A stretch of 64,000 bases of DNA from Methylomicrobium sp051061015. GTDB lineage: Bacteria > Pseudomonadota > Gammaproteobacteria > Methylococcales > Methylomonadaceae. The stretch lies in assembly GCA_051061015.1 (NCBI GenBank), contig JBPFEG010000056.1:62001-126000 (forward strand). Direction: 5' to 3'. Of the stretch, positions 35,656-44,799 are shown piece after piece. The position numbers were made by a program, and so were the translations under genes. Below the pieces are notes generated by a model. The model had not been told where the DNA came from. It ran no database searches and saw only the letters and a list, made by a program, of their open reading frames with translations. Each line of letters starts with the position of its first letter. Position 1 is the first letter of the stretch.

Positions 35656-38600
35656 CAGTACTCAAGTTGGGCTTTGACAATCAGGAAAATACGCTCGACT
35701 TCGGCGATATCCTGTAAAACGCCATACAACGCGGCCTTGATAATTTGCTCGCGCGCCTGGACGCCACGCCAACCATCGGGACGGACCTGTTTAATGGTTT
35801 CGTCAATCTTTAGGGTTAGCGCCTCATTTTGGTCCAGGTTATTGTACAGCGCGCGTTTTCCCGGGGTATCCAGTTGCTCGGGGGTATCCTCGCTTTTACT
35901 CGCTTCAACTTTCTTCGCGACTTCGGCAATCCGCTTCAAGTACTCTTCATACTCAATCGCTTTGGCTTTGCGTGCCGCGATGATTTCGTCGAGCAGTGCC
36001 GACATCTTTTCGAAAAACGCCGGGTCGTTCAGATGCTCCTTGATGATCTTGCGGCGGACGTTGTTCTCGATGGTTTCGGCGATCGCATTCTTATTGCCCT
36101 TGAGCCCGCCTAATTGCTTATTGATTGCTTCGGCAATGCCGGTTTTCACGATCAACTCCAGCAACGGCAGGTCGTCGAACGGCGAAATCTTGCGCGGCTC
36201 GTCGGCCTGGATATAGGTATCGATCAGATGCCGCATGTCAGCTTCGTAGGCTTTCAGATCGAGGGTTTCACCGCTGGCCTTGCGGATGATTTCGCGGATG
36301 GCTAAATAATGTTCGAGCTTCTGCTTGATGCGGCCGATCTCAGTGTTACTGTAACCGGCAGGCGCCATCTCATCGGCGATCGTCGCGTAAGCGCGGACCA
36401 GGGCTGCCGTCGCCTTATAGAGCGCGGTGCGTTGCGGCTCCCGTTCTTCCAGATCGGAAGGCATTTCGGTATTGCCGCAAAAATAATGGATATGTTCCAG
36501 CTCGCCTTTCGGTGGCTTCACCGGTTCGCACAGCAGCGCGATGGCTTCCAATGCCTGGTCGAGCCGCTCCTTGCCCTTCTGCAAACGGTCATGCAACAAC
36601 ACATCCGGATCGGCGCCGCCGGCGCTGCGGTCCAGTTCCGAGGTGTACACCGAAATGGCGTTTTCGACTTTTTTAAATAAGTCCTTATAGTCGACGATGT
36701 AACCGAAATCCTTGTCCTCCCCGTCCAGTCGGTTGGTGCGGCAGATGGCCTGGAACAGCCCGTGGTCCTGCATTGATTTGTCGATATAAAGGTAGGTGCA
36801 GGGCGGCGCATCGAATCCGGTCAGCAGCTTATCCACCACAACCAGCAGCTTCATATTGGCCGGCTCCTTCGTGAACAAGGCTTTCGCCTGTTCCTCATAG
36901 GTTTCGGTTTTCGTCATCCCCGGTTTCGCGGTGATGTCTTTCAGCAGGTCGGTGTAGGTGTTGTAGATGAACTGCTTATCGGTGTCGGTATTCGCGCCTG
37001 TTTCTTCCTTGGTCACATCCTGCGCCTGCGGATTATAGGATGTGATTAAGGCGCACTTGCCCTTGAATAACGTTTTCTGAAAGAGCGTTAAATATTTGCA
37101 GGCTTCATAGATGCTGGAGGCGACCAGAATCGCATTGCCGCGCGCGCTGGATAGGCGCGGTTTGACGCTGAAATCGAAGATGATGTCTTCCACCACCCGC
37201 TCCATGCGCGAGCGCGAACTGAGCACCTTCTGCATCGTGCCCCATTGCTTTTTCAGCTCGTCCTTCTGCCAGTCATTCAAGCCCTTGGTCTTGGCTTCGA
37301 ACCAGGCATCGATCTTGTCCACCGAGCCGAGCTTTTGATCGATGTCGCGTGCCTCATAAACCAGATCCAGTACCACGCCATCCTCGACCGCCTCGCCGAA
37401 TTTATAGGTATGGATGTAGCCACCAAAGACTTCCAAACTGGTCGCCTTGTCTTTCTTCAATAACGGCGTGCCGGTGAAACCGATGAACACCGCATTCGGC
37501 AGCATCGCCTTCATCACCCGGTGCAGCTTGCCGCTTTGGGTGCGGTGACACTCGTCCACGAACACAAAAACTTCGCCGACTGCCGGGCTGGGCTGTGATT
37601 CCAGTTCTTTAATGAAGGCGTCGAAATCGTCCACATCCTTCCTGCCGAACTTATGGACCAGCGAACATAACAGCCGAGGCGTCGCCTGGCCGAGCTGACT
37701 CATCAAGTCGCGGCCGCTCTGGGTGCGTTTGATCGCTTCGCCCGCTTCGTTGAAGACGCGCTCGATCTGTTTATCCAATTCGTCGCGGTCGGTAATGAGC
37801 GCGACCCGGGCATGCGGGTTATTTTCCAGGATCCACTTGGCCAACAACACCATCACGATGCTCTTGCCGCTGCCTTGGGTATGCCAAATAATGCCTCCCT
37901 GACGCCGACGTACATAGTCCTGCGCCGCCTTAATCCCGAAATACTGATGCACGCGCGGCAGCTTCTTGACGCCGCTATCGAACAGCACAAAGTCGTGCAT
38001 CAGTTCGATAAGGCGGCGTTTCTCGCACAGCTTGAGTAGATATTTGTCCAGTTTATAGCGGCTGTTGTCCTCTTCGTCCTCTTTCCACTTTAGGAAATAT
38101 TTCTCTGGCGTACCGATGGTGCCGTATTGCAAGCCTTCCGAATCGTTACCGGCGAAAACGAACTGCACCGTGCTGAAAAAACCCGCATTGAATTCCGGCT
38201 GCTGGTTGGAAAGGTTTTGCCGGATGCCGTCGCCGATTGAAACCCGGCTATTCTTGAGTTCCAGCAGGCCGACCGCAATGCCGTTCACATACAGGACGAT
38301 ATCCGGCCGTCGTTCGTGATTGCCCTTGAGCGTGACTTCCTCGGCAATCGCGAAGTCGTTTTTGTCCGGTTCTGTCCAGTTGATCAGGTGGACGGTTTCA
38401 GTGGCCTTACCCGCTTCGGTTTTGACCGGGACCCCGTAGCGGAGCAGTTTATAAACGGCTTGATTATTGTGGTACAGGTTACGGCTGTGATTGTCAGCTT
38501 CGGCACGCAGCTTGTGCAGTGCGCTGCCGATTTGCGCTGGGCTGTAGCCGCTTTTGTCCAGGTAGGCGGAGAGCAAGCATTCCTCGATGGGGCTGTTGCC

Positions 38601-38705
38601 GTTGCGATCGGTCCAATCGCCGAGATAGCGGTAATCGAGTTCCTCTCGAAACAAGGTAATCACGCGATTCTGCGTCGCGCGTTCGGGTTTGCCTATGTCG
38701 CTCAT
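35655..38705 (-). CDS. hsdR: Type I restriction enzyme R subunit HsdR
   Basis: 1016 residues from the ATG at 38705, chosen for the GGGAGGG seven bases upstream. The N-terminal nuclease has ERRPDIVLYVNG and LLELKNS (PD-ExK type). The translocase has Walker A WHTQGSGKSIV, the DECHRTQSGK box (DEAD-like) and TGTPLL. A long helical C-terminus binds the methylase. It cleaves DNA lacking the modification after ATP-driven translocation. It overlaps the 181-residue gene upstream by 4 bp. Confidence 0.95.
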   Translation of the reverse strand: MSDIGKPERATQNRVITLFREELDYRYLGDWTDRNGNSPIEECLLSAYLDKSGYSPAQIGSALHKLRAEADNHSRNLYHNNQAVYKLLRYGVPVKTEAGKATETVHLINWTEPDKNDFAIAEEVTLKGNHERRPDIVLYVNGIAVGLLELKNSRVSIGDGIRQNLSNQQPEFNAGFFSTVQFVFAGNDSEGLQYGTIGTPEKYFLKWKEDEEDNSRYKLDKYLLKLCEKRRLIELMHDFVLFDSGVKKLPRVHQYFGIKAAQDYVRRRQGGIIWHTQGSGKSIVMVLLAKWILENNPHARVALITDRDELDKQIERVFNEAGEAIKRTQSGRDLMSQLGQATPRLLCSLVHKFGRKDVDDFDAFIKELESQPSPAVGEVFVFVDECHRTQSGKLHRVMKAMLPNAVFIGFTGTPLLKKDKATSLEVFGGYIHTYKFGEAVEDGVVLDLVYEARDIDQKLGSVDKIDAWFEAKTKGLNDWQKDELKKQWGTMQKVLSSRSRMERVVEDIIFDFSVKPRLSSARGNAILVASSIYEACKYLTLFQKTLFKGKCALITSYNPQAQDVTKEETGANTDTDKQFIYNTYTDLLKDITAKPGMTKTETYEEQAKALFTKEPANMKLLVVVDKLLTGFDAPPCTYLYIDKSMQDHGLFQAICRTNRLDGEDKDFGYIVDYKDLFKKVENAISVYTSELDRSAGGADPDVLLHDRLQKGKERLDQALEAIALLCEPVKPPKGELEHIHYFCGNTEMPSDLEEREPQRTALYKATAALVRAYATIADEMAPAGYSNTEIGRIKQKLEHYLAIREIIRKASGETLDLKAYEADMRHLIDTYIQADEPRKISPFDDLPLLELIVKTGIAEAINKQLGGLKGNKNAIAETIENNVRRKIIKEHLNDPAFFEKMSALLDEIIAARKAKAIEYEEYLKRIAEVAKKVEASKSEDTPEQLDTPGKRALYNNLDQNEALTLKIDETIKQVRPDGWRGVQAREQIIKAALYGVLQDIAEVERIFLIVKAQLEY

Positions 38706-39247
38706 TGATATCCCTCCCAGTATTTTTCGATCGCCCATAGTGGAGCATCGGCTGGCAAGACATGCCTAACGAGCTCTATTACAGCTTGGTAGGTTTTCGC
38801 GTCATATTTGGACCAGCGGATTTTATCGAAAGCTTGCCATTTGCTTTTGCACTTCCCTATATCTTCCTGTGCTAATTTTTGTAGTAATTGGCTATCAATC
38901 GGAGGATGTAGACATATAACTCGTCGATCTGTACTACAGCCACCACAGACGAAACGGCTTTTAAGGTAGCAGTTGATAAGTTTTGCTGCTACGCCATGCG
39001 TAAAACTTTTACCTTGCTCTTCGGCAGCTTTAATTATTTTAATCCGCCATTGCTCGTGGATTTGGTCAATGAGCTCCGGTTCCGGCAATTGCTCAATCGT
39101 AAAAGAAGCATTAAAACCACCCTTCTCAAGAATCTTTACACCAACTTCCACATCAAAGCGACACAATGGACTTGATCTTGCAGCAGTTGATGCCGCCCAT
39201 GCGGAGAAGCGATGACTGTGTTCTTCAATTGAGTAAATGGATGTCAT
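38702..39247 (-). CDS. Hypothetical protein inserted between hsdS and hsdR
   Basis: 181 residues overlapping both neighbours by 4 bp. Helical; contains SFTHGVAAKLINCYLKSRFVCGG and HPPIDSQLLQKLAQ in the middle, and a Trp-rich end (PADAPLWAIEKYWEGY). The middle could be a small conserved domain, but I do not recognise a family. Strict overlaps show it is translated with the type I system; it could be a regulator or an independent defence or anti-restriction-related factor. Confidence 0.75.
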   Translation of the reverse strand: MTSIYSIEEHSHRFSAWAASTAARSSPLCRFDVEVGVKILEKGGFNASFTIEQLPEPELIDQIHEQWRIKIIKAAEEQGKSFTHGVAAKLINCYLKSRFVCGGCSTDRRVICLHPPIDSQLLQKLAQEDIGKCKSKWQAFDKIRWSKYDAKTYQAVIELVRHVLPADAPLWAIEKYWEGYQ

Positions 39248-40503
39248 ATTAAGCGTATCCTTCCGGTTAAGAGTTCCTGCATCATGCCTTGCTTGATGTG
39301 TCGGGCTTTGGCGAGTTTGGCTTCGAGTGCGGAGATATCGGCGTCCATATCATCAAGGATTTCAGCGATAGCGGTTTGTTCGGGAAGCGGAGGAATTGGA
39401 ATCGTGAAATCTTTAAGCCAGCGGAATTCTATGCTCTCCACGGTCGTTCCAGATTTGAGGCACCGAGAGAGAATTCGATCTCCGTTGTAATTAAGCGAAT
39501 GCAGCAAATAGTCAGGCTGAACATTGCCATTAGGCAAAAGCGCCTTAATATCCTGATTTATTGCCATAGGAATTATATTCATTGCAACAGGGAGATATCT
39601 TCGGAGGATGCCACTTCGAGTGACTACAATAATAGATTTTGCCGGAACAAGTGTTGTAGTCCCTTCCTTAATTGCGTATTCTGAAATGGCGAGCGCGGTG
39701 GTAGTAAGCCTGACAGATTTGACATCTCCGGAAGAAAGCCAAGGTACCGTTCCCGATTGCCAATAAGCCGGATTTCCCATCGACGGCGTCATGCCGCCAG
39801 TCCATCGACCAAGTTCATCAAGTCGCTTCACCTTCCACTTCTCACAAAAACCCATTAAACGCCTTTTGCCGGTGAGCAATTCCCGCATCGTGCCTTGTTT
39901 GATCTGGCGCTTTTTGGCGATGAGTTGCTCCAGGGATTCGATCAGCGCATCTGCATCGCTCAATACCTCAGCAATGGCTTCTTGTTCGGCTTTGGTAGGC
40001 GGAAGTGGAATACGATATTGGCGTAGGCTTCCTACTAATACATTTGGCTGGCTTGAGCTTGCATTAAATCGAGAAACTTCCATTTCCCCAAGGGAGCTCA
40101 TGAGGAAGTTTGCCAAATATTTCGAACAAATTGCTGCAGAATTTGGAGTTATACGTGCAATGTTCTGTTGAATGTGATATTTGTTGTCTTCATTGATTAC
40201 CACTGCATTTCCAATCGATCCTACGCAGGGATAAATTACATCACCTTTGCAAAGACGGGAGCGTTTGAGCTTAAGGGAAAGTTCGTTTGAAATCCGCACA
40301 AAGTCCTTTTCGATTATCCTACCTCTTCCAATATTGAATCCACGCAATGCAATAATTTCGCCATTCGTGGTTTCTTCCCAAAGTGAAGTGTATTCGGCAC
40401 CAGCGAGACGAGATATAGTTGAAATATCTTCCAATTTTCGCAGTTCCCAATCATTCGGAATTAATCCCATCTCGGTCTGCTTGTATCCGGGTATCAGTTC
40501 CAT
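39244..40503 (-). CDS. hsdS: Type I restriction specificity subunit HsdS
   Basis: 419 residues with two target recognition domains and two conserved helical regions. The first conserved region is SLEQLIAKKRQIKQGTMRELLTGKRRL near 190-215, repeated at the C-terminus as ALEAKLAKARHIKQGMMQELLTGRIRL. Each TRD starts with a W-x3-(K/R)L-type pattern (DWELRKLEDIS, KWKVKRLDELG). It sets the bipartite DNA target for HsdM and HsdR. It overlaps hsdM by 10 bp. Confidence 0.95.
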   Translation of the reverse strand: MELIPGYKQTEMGLIPNDWELRKLEDISTISRLAGAEYTSLWEETTNGEIIALRGFNIGRGRIIEKDFVRISNELSLKLKRSRLCKGDVIYPCVGSIGNAVVINEDNKYHIQQNIARITPNSAAICSKYLANFLMSSLGEMEVSRFNASSSQPNVLVGSLRQYRIPLPPTKAEQEAIAEVLSDADALIESLEQLIAKKRQIKQGTMRELLTGKRRLMGFCEKWKVKRLDELGRWTGGMTPSMGNPAYWQSGTVPWLSSGDVKSVRLTTTALAISEYAIKEGTTTLVPAKSIIVVTRSGILRRYLPVAMNIIPMAINQDIKALLPNGNVQPDYLLHSLNYNGDRILSRCLKSGTTVESIEFRWLKDFTIPIPPLPEQTAIAEILDDMDADISALEAKLAKARHIKQGMMQELLTGRIRLI

Positions 40504-42893
40504 ACGAATCCCATCTTTTCCAGGTGACGATTCACTTGATCTTCCAATTCGGCGACAAGCTTGCTCATTTGCGACATTAGGATTTCGTAGCGTTCGGCCA
40601 GTTCTTTCACGCGCTGCGTCAGTTGTTGGCTCACACGGTCCATTTCACCGTGGGTGGCAGCATCGAGCGTAGCCAGCCATTTGTCATCGACCACCAGTAT
40701 TTTGATCTCGTCTTCGGTGAGCTTGGGATAGTGGGCATACGCTTTAGCATCCAGTTCGGCCTCGGCTTCTTTCAGCTTTTTCTTGAGTGCGGCTTCTTCG
40801 GTGGAAAGTTTGAGCCATTCGTTCAACACTGCGATTTCTTCGCTGGCTTCCGAGTCATGGCCGATTTCTTTCAACTGGTCGGTGACGCTCGCCTTATTGA
40901 TCTTGTCGAATCCTGAGAAGGTGGCCTCTTCGCCGCTATATTCTTCTTCCAATTCGGCTAGACGCGCGCTGGCCCTTTCCAACTCGGCGGTGAGTTGGTC
41001 AATGATTTGCTGTTCCTTGAAGAAATAACGGGCGACAATTAATGCCTTGGGCACCAGATCGCATGTCCAGCCTTTGTCCTTTGCCTTGCCTTTCTTGTCG
41101 ATTTCGATAATTCGGTAGGTTTCGGCTTTCCAGCCGTCAACCGCGATCAGGTAGCAATCGTCCTGCATCGTTTCTCCCCAGTAGTCCATCAGGTGTTGAT
41201 AGATGTCATAGGCGGCGACCAGCGGCTTGTCCTCGTAATGGGCGAGCAAGTCCTCGGACAGCTGGGCGATGATTTCCTTCGGATGAAAACCGGCCTGCAG
41301 CGCCTTGAGGATCGCGGTGCTTTTTTCCCGCCAGGCGTTGAAATGAGTGTTCATGTCCGCGATGAATGCGGCGAACTCGGGATGCTCGTAAATGGTTGTT
41401 TTGATCGCCACCTTGTCCACAGCCAAGTTGAAATAACTGGGACGGTTGGGTGCAAAGAGCGTTTGTTTGAGCCCTGGACAAACCGCCCAATAGCGTTCCA
41501 AGGCGTCAATATCGCGGCTCGGGATGCCACCTTGCAGGTGGCCGGCAATGTCTTGCAAGTCCTCGGCTTCGCTGCTGTCGATGTAGCGCGGCAGGTTCAG
41601 GTTGAACTCGTTTTTTTCGATCTCGTCAACCGGCACCAGGCGTGAATATTTTCGGATGTCGAGCATCTTAGTGAACACATCGACGATTTTGTGGATGTCC
41701 TGAGCGCGCAGGCGGTTCTTCGGACCGTCCTTCATGAAGCCGCCACTGGCGTCGATTATGAAGATGCCTTTGCGCGTCTGGGCGTCTTCTTTGTCGATCA
41801 CGATAATACAGGCCGGAATGCCAGTGCCGTAAAACAGGTTCGCCGGCAGGCCGATGATGCCCTTGAGGTAGCCCTTACGCACCAGGTTGCGGCGGATTTC
41901 AGCCTCGGCGCCGCCCCGGAACAGTACGCCATGCGGCAGAATGCAGGCGCCTTTGCCCGTGCTCTTGAGCGAGCGGACGATGTGCAACAGATAGGCGTAA
42001 TCCCCCTGTTTTGCGGGCGGTGTGCCAAAGGACTGGAAGCGCTGATACGGGTCGTGGAGTGGGTCGAGGCCGGTGCTCCAACGCTTGTCCGAAAAGGGCG
42101 GATTGGCGACGACGAAGTCGAACGTCTTGAGGCTGTCGCCGTCCTTGAATTTGGGATCGGTCAACGTGTTGCCCTGCATGATCAAGGCGGTCGGGTTATT
42201 GTGCAGGATCATGTTCATTCTTGCCAAACCGCTGGTAGCCGCGTCTTTTTCCTGACCGTAAATCGTGACGGCGGTGCGAGCCTCGTCGTCGACCTTCAAC
42301 AACAGCGAACCGGAGCCGCAGGTCGGATCGTAAACGGTAGTCGCGGCGCTGGTGCTGGTGTCGCGAATGCCGAGGATTTGCGCGATCACGCGGCTAACTT
42401 CGGCAGGCGTATAGAATTGCCCCTTGCTCTTGCCGCTGTCCACCGCGAAGTGCTGCATCAGAAATTCATAGGCATCGCCGAGGATATCGTCGCCTTCGGC
42501 GCGGTTCTTCGAGAAATCGAGCGCCTTGTTCTCGAAAATCGCGATCAGGTTGGTCAGCCTGTCCACCATTTCTTTGCCGCTGCCAAGCTTGTTCGCGTCG
42601 TTGAAATCCGGCATGTCGGACAATTTATTAGCATTGGCCAACGGCGCAATGATCTTCTTATTGATCTGATCGCCGATGTCGGGTTTGCCTTTGAGGGCGA
42701 CCATGTCCTTGAAGCTGGCACCTTCCGGAATGGTGATCGGCGCGAAAGGTTGGCCGGCGTATTTGTCGCTGACGTATTTGATGAACAGCAGCACGAGGAC
42801 ATAGTCCTTGTATTGACTGGCGTCCATGCCGCCGCGCAATTCGTCGCAGCTCGACCAAAGGGAAGAGTAAAGTTCGGATTTTTTTATAGCCAT
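40494..42893 (-). CDS. hsdM: Type I DNA methyltransferase HsdM
   Basis: 799 residues, about 300 longer than the compact family members. HsdM_N (SCDELRGGMDASQYKDYVLVLLFIKYVSDKY) is followed by SAM motif I YDPTCGSGSLLLKV and the N6-adenine motif VVANPPFSD. The extra C-terminal part is charged and coiled coil (LTAELERASARLAELEEEYSG, LKKKLKEAEAELDAKA). It methylates the HsdS target. First gene of the operon, divergent from the Nudix gene; the 182-bp gap holds both promoters. Confidence 0.95.
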   Translation of the reverse strand: MAIKKSELYSSLWSSCDELRGGMDASQYKDYVLVLLFIKYVSDKYAGQPFAPITIPEGASFKDMVALKGKPDIGDQINKKIIAPLANANKLSDMPDFNDANKLGSGKEMVDRLTNLIAIFENKALDFSKNRAEGDDILGDAYEFLMQHFAVDSGKSKGQFYTPAEVSRVIAQILGIRDTSTSAATTVYDPTCGSGSLLLKVDDEARTAVTIYGQEKDAATSGLARMNMILHNNPTALIMQGNTLTDPKFKDGDSLKTFDFVVANPPFSDKRWSTGLDPLHDPYQRFQSFGTPPAKQGDYAYLLHIVRSLKSTGKGACILPHGVLFRGGAEAEIRRNLVRKGYLKGIIGLPANLFYGTGIPACIIVIDKEDAQTRKGIFIIDASGGFMKDGPKNRLRAQDIHKIVDVFTKMLDIRKYSRLVPVDEIEKNEFNLNLPRYIDSSEAEDLQDIAGHLQGGIPSRDIDALERYWAVCPGLKQTLFAPNRPSYFNLAVDKVAIKTTIYEHPEFAAFIADMNTHFNAWREKSTAILKALQAGFHPKEIIAQLSEDLLAHYEDKPLVAAYDIYQHLMDYWGETMQDDCYLIAVDGWKAETYRIIEIDKKGKAKDKGWTCDLVPKALIVARYFFKEQQIIDQLTAELERASARLAELEEEYSGEEATFSGFDKINKASVTDQLKEIGHDSEASEEIAVLNEWLKLSTEEAALKKKLKEAEAELDAKAYAHYPKLTEDEIKILVVDDKWLATLDAATHGEMDRVSQQLTQRVKELAERYEILMSQMSKLVAELEDQVNRHLEKMGFVWN

Positions 42894-43075
42894 GTTGGAT
42901 TTTATTGTACTGCCGATGTATTGGTTTTCTGCATTTTACCAATACGGAAGAAAAACGTTTGGCCCATCTTTATTTAACTTAAAAGATCAAAATAAGCCTT
43001 CATAACATGCTAACGTATTTGCTCTACTTTGGATAAGCCTATCATTTTTATTTCTTAACGAACCAGGGAGGTTCT

Positions 43076-44113
43076 ATGGCGCAAACTAAACACAATCCAC
43101 AAACCGTCTTACAAGCAATCTCCAGCCTCCTTTCATACCACGATAAGGAAGATTACGAGGGTGTCTATGTTGTTGTCAGGCAGCGCGATGGACTTTTTGA
43201 TTTCTTTGCCGGCGGTTCTGCCGATGATCCTGACTATGCCGATGATTGGGGGGTAACGCAGTTTCTAGCGCAATCGTATTTTGATGATTTAGCATCCTAT
43301 GGTAAAACGGAAAGTCCTGCTCTCCAGGTCGTTAATCTCCCTCCTACCCATACGAGCGAATTGCCGACAAATGCCAGCATCAATATGCGTCAGGTCAGAG
43401 CAGAAACTTTGCGCCAGAATCCCGAGTTGTTAAAAATTTTAGGCGACGATGCCTTGGATATCGAGAATATGAAACACATTCACCCTCGCCCGGACGATAA
43501 CGGCAAGATGGTGACCATACACCACCCCAGTATTTCTTCACCCGTAACTGCTTTTGATGATCCTCAGCAAATTGCAGTGGTCGTGCCGGACGGTGAAACA
43601 CCCTCGACTTTAAATAAAATAGCTTTGACTGCCTGGGACTCACTTCCAGAGTCGTTGGCGGAATGGATACATGTTACTGGACAGGCCGACATTGATGAGC
43701 CTCCTATGCAGCCTAAGCCTAGCAAGAAATTGTCTGCCGGGGTGGTCACGGTTGAACCGGATGGACGCTTTTGGTTAGTGGCTCCAACGAACGCCTTTAG
43801 CGGCTATAAAGCGACGTTTCCCAAAGGCACTATTGAGGCGGGAATGTCTCCCCAGGCGGGCGCGATCAAGGAAGCCTTTGAAGAGTCGGGTCTGCAAGTC
43901 GAGATTACCGGCTGGATTGGGGATTTTGAGCGCACCACATCAGTGACCCGCTATTATTTTGCGCGGCGGGTCAGCGGTAATCCGGCGGCTATGGGCTGGG
44001 AAAGCCAAGGCGTTATGCTGGTACCGAAAGACAAATTGCGCAGTGTGTTAAACCATGCCAAGGATCACGAGTTATTAACTGTGATGCTGGCCAAATATCA
44101 GGCACTAGCATAG
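43076..44113 (+). CDS. Nudix hydrolase with extra N-terminal domain
   Basis: 345 residues. The Nudix domain is at about 222-345, with the box GTIEAGMSPQAGAIKEAFEESGL: the KExxEE metal site is kept, but the first Glu of the box is Met and the usual Arg is Lys. The first 220 residues are an uncharacterised domain (DGLFDFFAGGSADDPDYADDWG). A GGGAGG precedes the ATG. The substrate is unknown. It is divergent from the RM operon near the right end of island 2. Confidence 0.82.
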   Translation: MAQTKHNPQTVLQAISSLLSYHDKEDYEGVYVVVRQRDGLFDFFAGGSADDPDYADDWGVTQFLAQSYFDDLASYGKTESPALQVVNLPPTHTSELPTNASINMRQVRAETLRQNPELLKILGDDALDIENMKHIHPRPDDNGKMVTIHHPSISSPVTAFDDPQQIAVVVPDGETPSTLNKIALTAWDSLPESLAEWIHVTGQADIDEPPMQPKPSKKLSAGVVTVEPDGRFWLVAPTNAFSGYKATFPKGTIEAGMSPQAGAIKEAFEESGLQVEITGWIGDFERTTSVTRYYFARRVSGNPAAMGWESQGVMLVPKDKLRSVLNHAKDHELLTVMLAKYQALA

Positions 44114-44515
44114 TGATTTCTTTGAAATTGGATGAAAAGCACAGTGTTTCCAACAGAAACACGTAAATGCATTTGTTGCCGTTGCTTTTTTATCGAAGAT
44201 TGATTTCGTCTTGATTTTTGTTTTTATAAAAACAACCACTTATCAAGAATACCACCTCAATGAGCTAGCAACATAAATCCCATTATCTTGTATATGTTGA
44301 TGCAGCAAAATTGAGGAAAAATGAATGATTCTCAATAGTTGCAAGTTCACTTTAAGGGGTGAACGATGAGAAAACCAAAAAAGGAAGGTGTTGCTAATCA
44401 ATCTCAGTTATTGAAATAGAGCAGAGTTAGCCGATTAATATTTAATCTCAAGTAGCAATCTTTGCATGTCACCAAAGAGGGCTTTCCTTTCGATTACCAC
44501 AGTTCTCTTTTTTCA
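44114..44515. other. Non-coding right end of island 2
   Basis: About 400 bp of AT-rich DNA between the Nudix gene and the right arm repeat. No ORF with a supported start, RNA gene or repeat is seen. Confidence 0.5.
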
Positions 44516-44540
44516 ATGGTGACTTATTGGTGACTCAAAA
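44516..44540. repeat. Island 2 arm-type repeat, right
   Basis: A 25-bp exact copy of 20892-20916 (GGTGACT boxes), about 30 bp before att repeat 2. Together they mark both ends of island 2. Confidence 0.85.
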
Positions 44541-44541
44541 T

Positions 44542-44572
44542 AAAAAAGGCTTAGTCATTTCTAACTAAACCC
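44542..44572 (-). terminator. Terminator at the middle tRNA-Thr 3' copy
   Basis: GGCTTAGT (44548-44555) pairs with ACTAAACC (44564-44571, one G-U), followed on the minus strand by six T. It matches the tRNA-Thr terminator at 54663 in position and partly in sequence. Confidence 0.8.
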
Positions 44573-44628
44573 TTGTTTTATCTGGAGCTGGCGATGGGAC
44601 TCGAACCCGCGACCGGCTGATTACAAAT
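44570..44628 (-). repeat. attachment-site repeat 2 (tRNA-Thr 3' end), junction of islands 2 and 3
   Basis: 59 bp identical to repeats 1 and 3. It departs from the tRNA at the anticodon loop (AAATTTGG instead of AAATCAGC), so it is a tRNA fragment, not a gene. It forms the right border of island 2 and left border of island 3. Confidence 0.95.
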
Positions 44629-44748
44629 TTGGAGGTCTACTGTTTAACACTGATTAACAAATTTTAACAAAGCTTTACATATCAATAATATCAACATATT
44701 ATAAGCTTAACGGGGTTACACGAAAACTAATTTAATTTTCTCTACTGC

Positions 44749-44768
44749 GTAACCCCGGCGTAACCCCA
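44749..44768. repeat. Island 3 arm-type repeat, left
   Basis: 20 bp with two GTAACCCC boxes (GTAACCCCGGCGTAACCCCA), identical to 54637-54656; an inverted GGGGTTAC lies at 44713-44720. It lies 120 bp inside att repeat 2 and 31 bp before the integrase start. Confidence 0.85.
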
Positions 44769-44799
44769 TTATAACGGGCAACCCTAGAGGGCTTATCGT

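Larger units (their letters stand above)
20773..44569 (+). mobile_element. Island 2: integrative defence island in tRNA-Thr
   Basis: It is bounded by perfect 59-bp att repeats 1 and 2. It carries its own integrase next to the left repeat, and a 25-bp island-specific repeat at both ends (20892-20916, 44516-44540). Contents: integrase, an IS982 remnant, a Septu-like pair, a SIR2-like/STAND plus HEPN pair, a umuC fragment, an AlpA-primase replication module, a type I RM operon and a Nudix gene. Size is about 23.8 kb. Confidence 0.9.

Noticed and set aside
41691..42977. Plus-strand frame of 428 codons
   Set aside because: Antisense to hsdM, Arg/Ala/Val-rich, and runs out into the promoter region.
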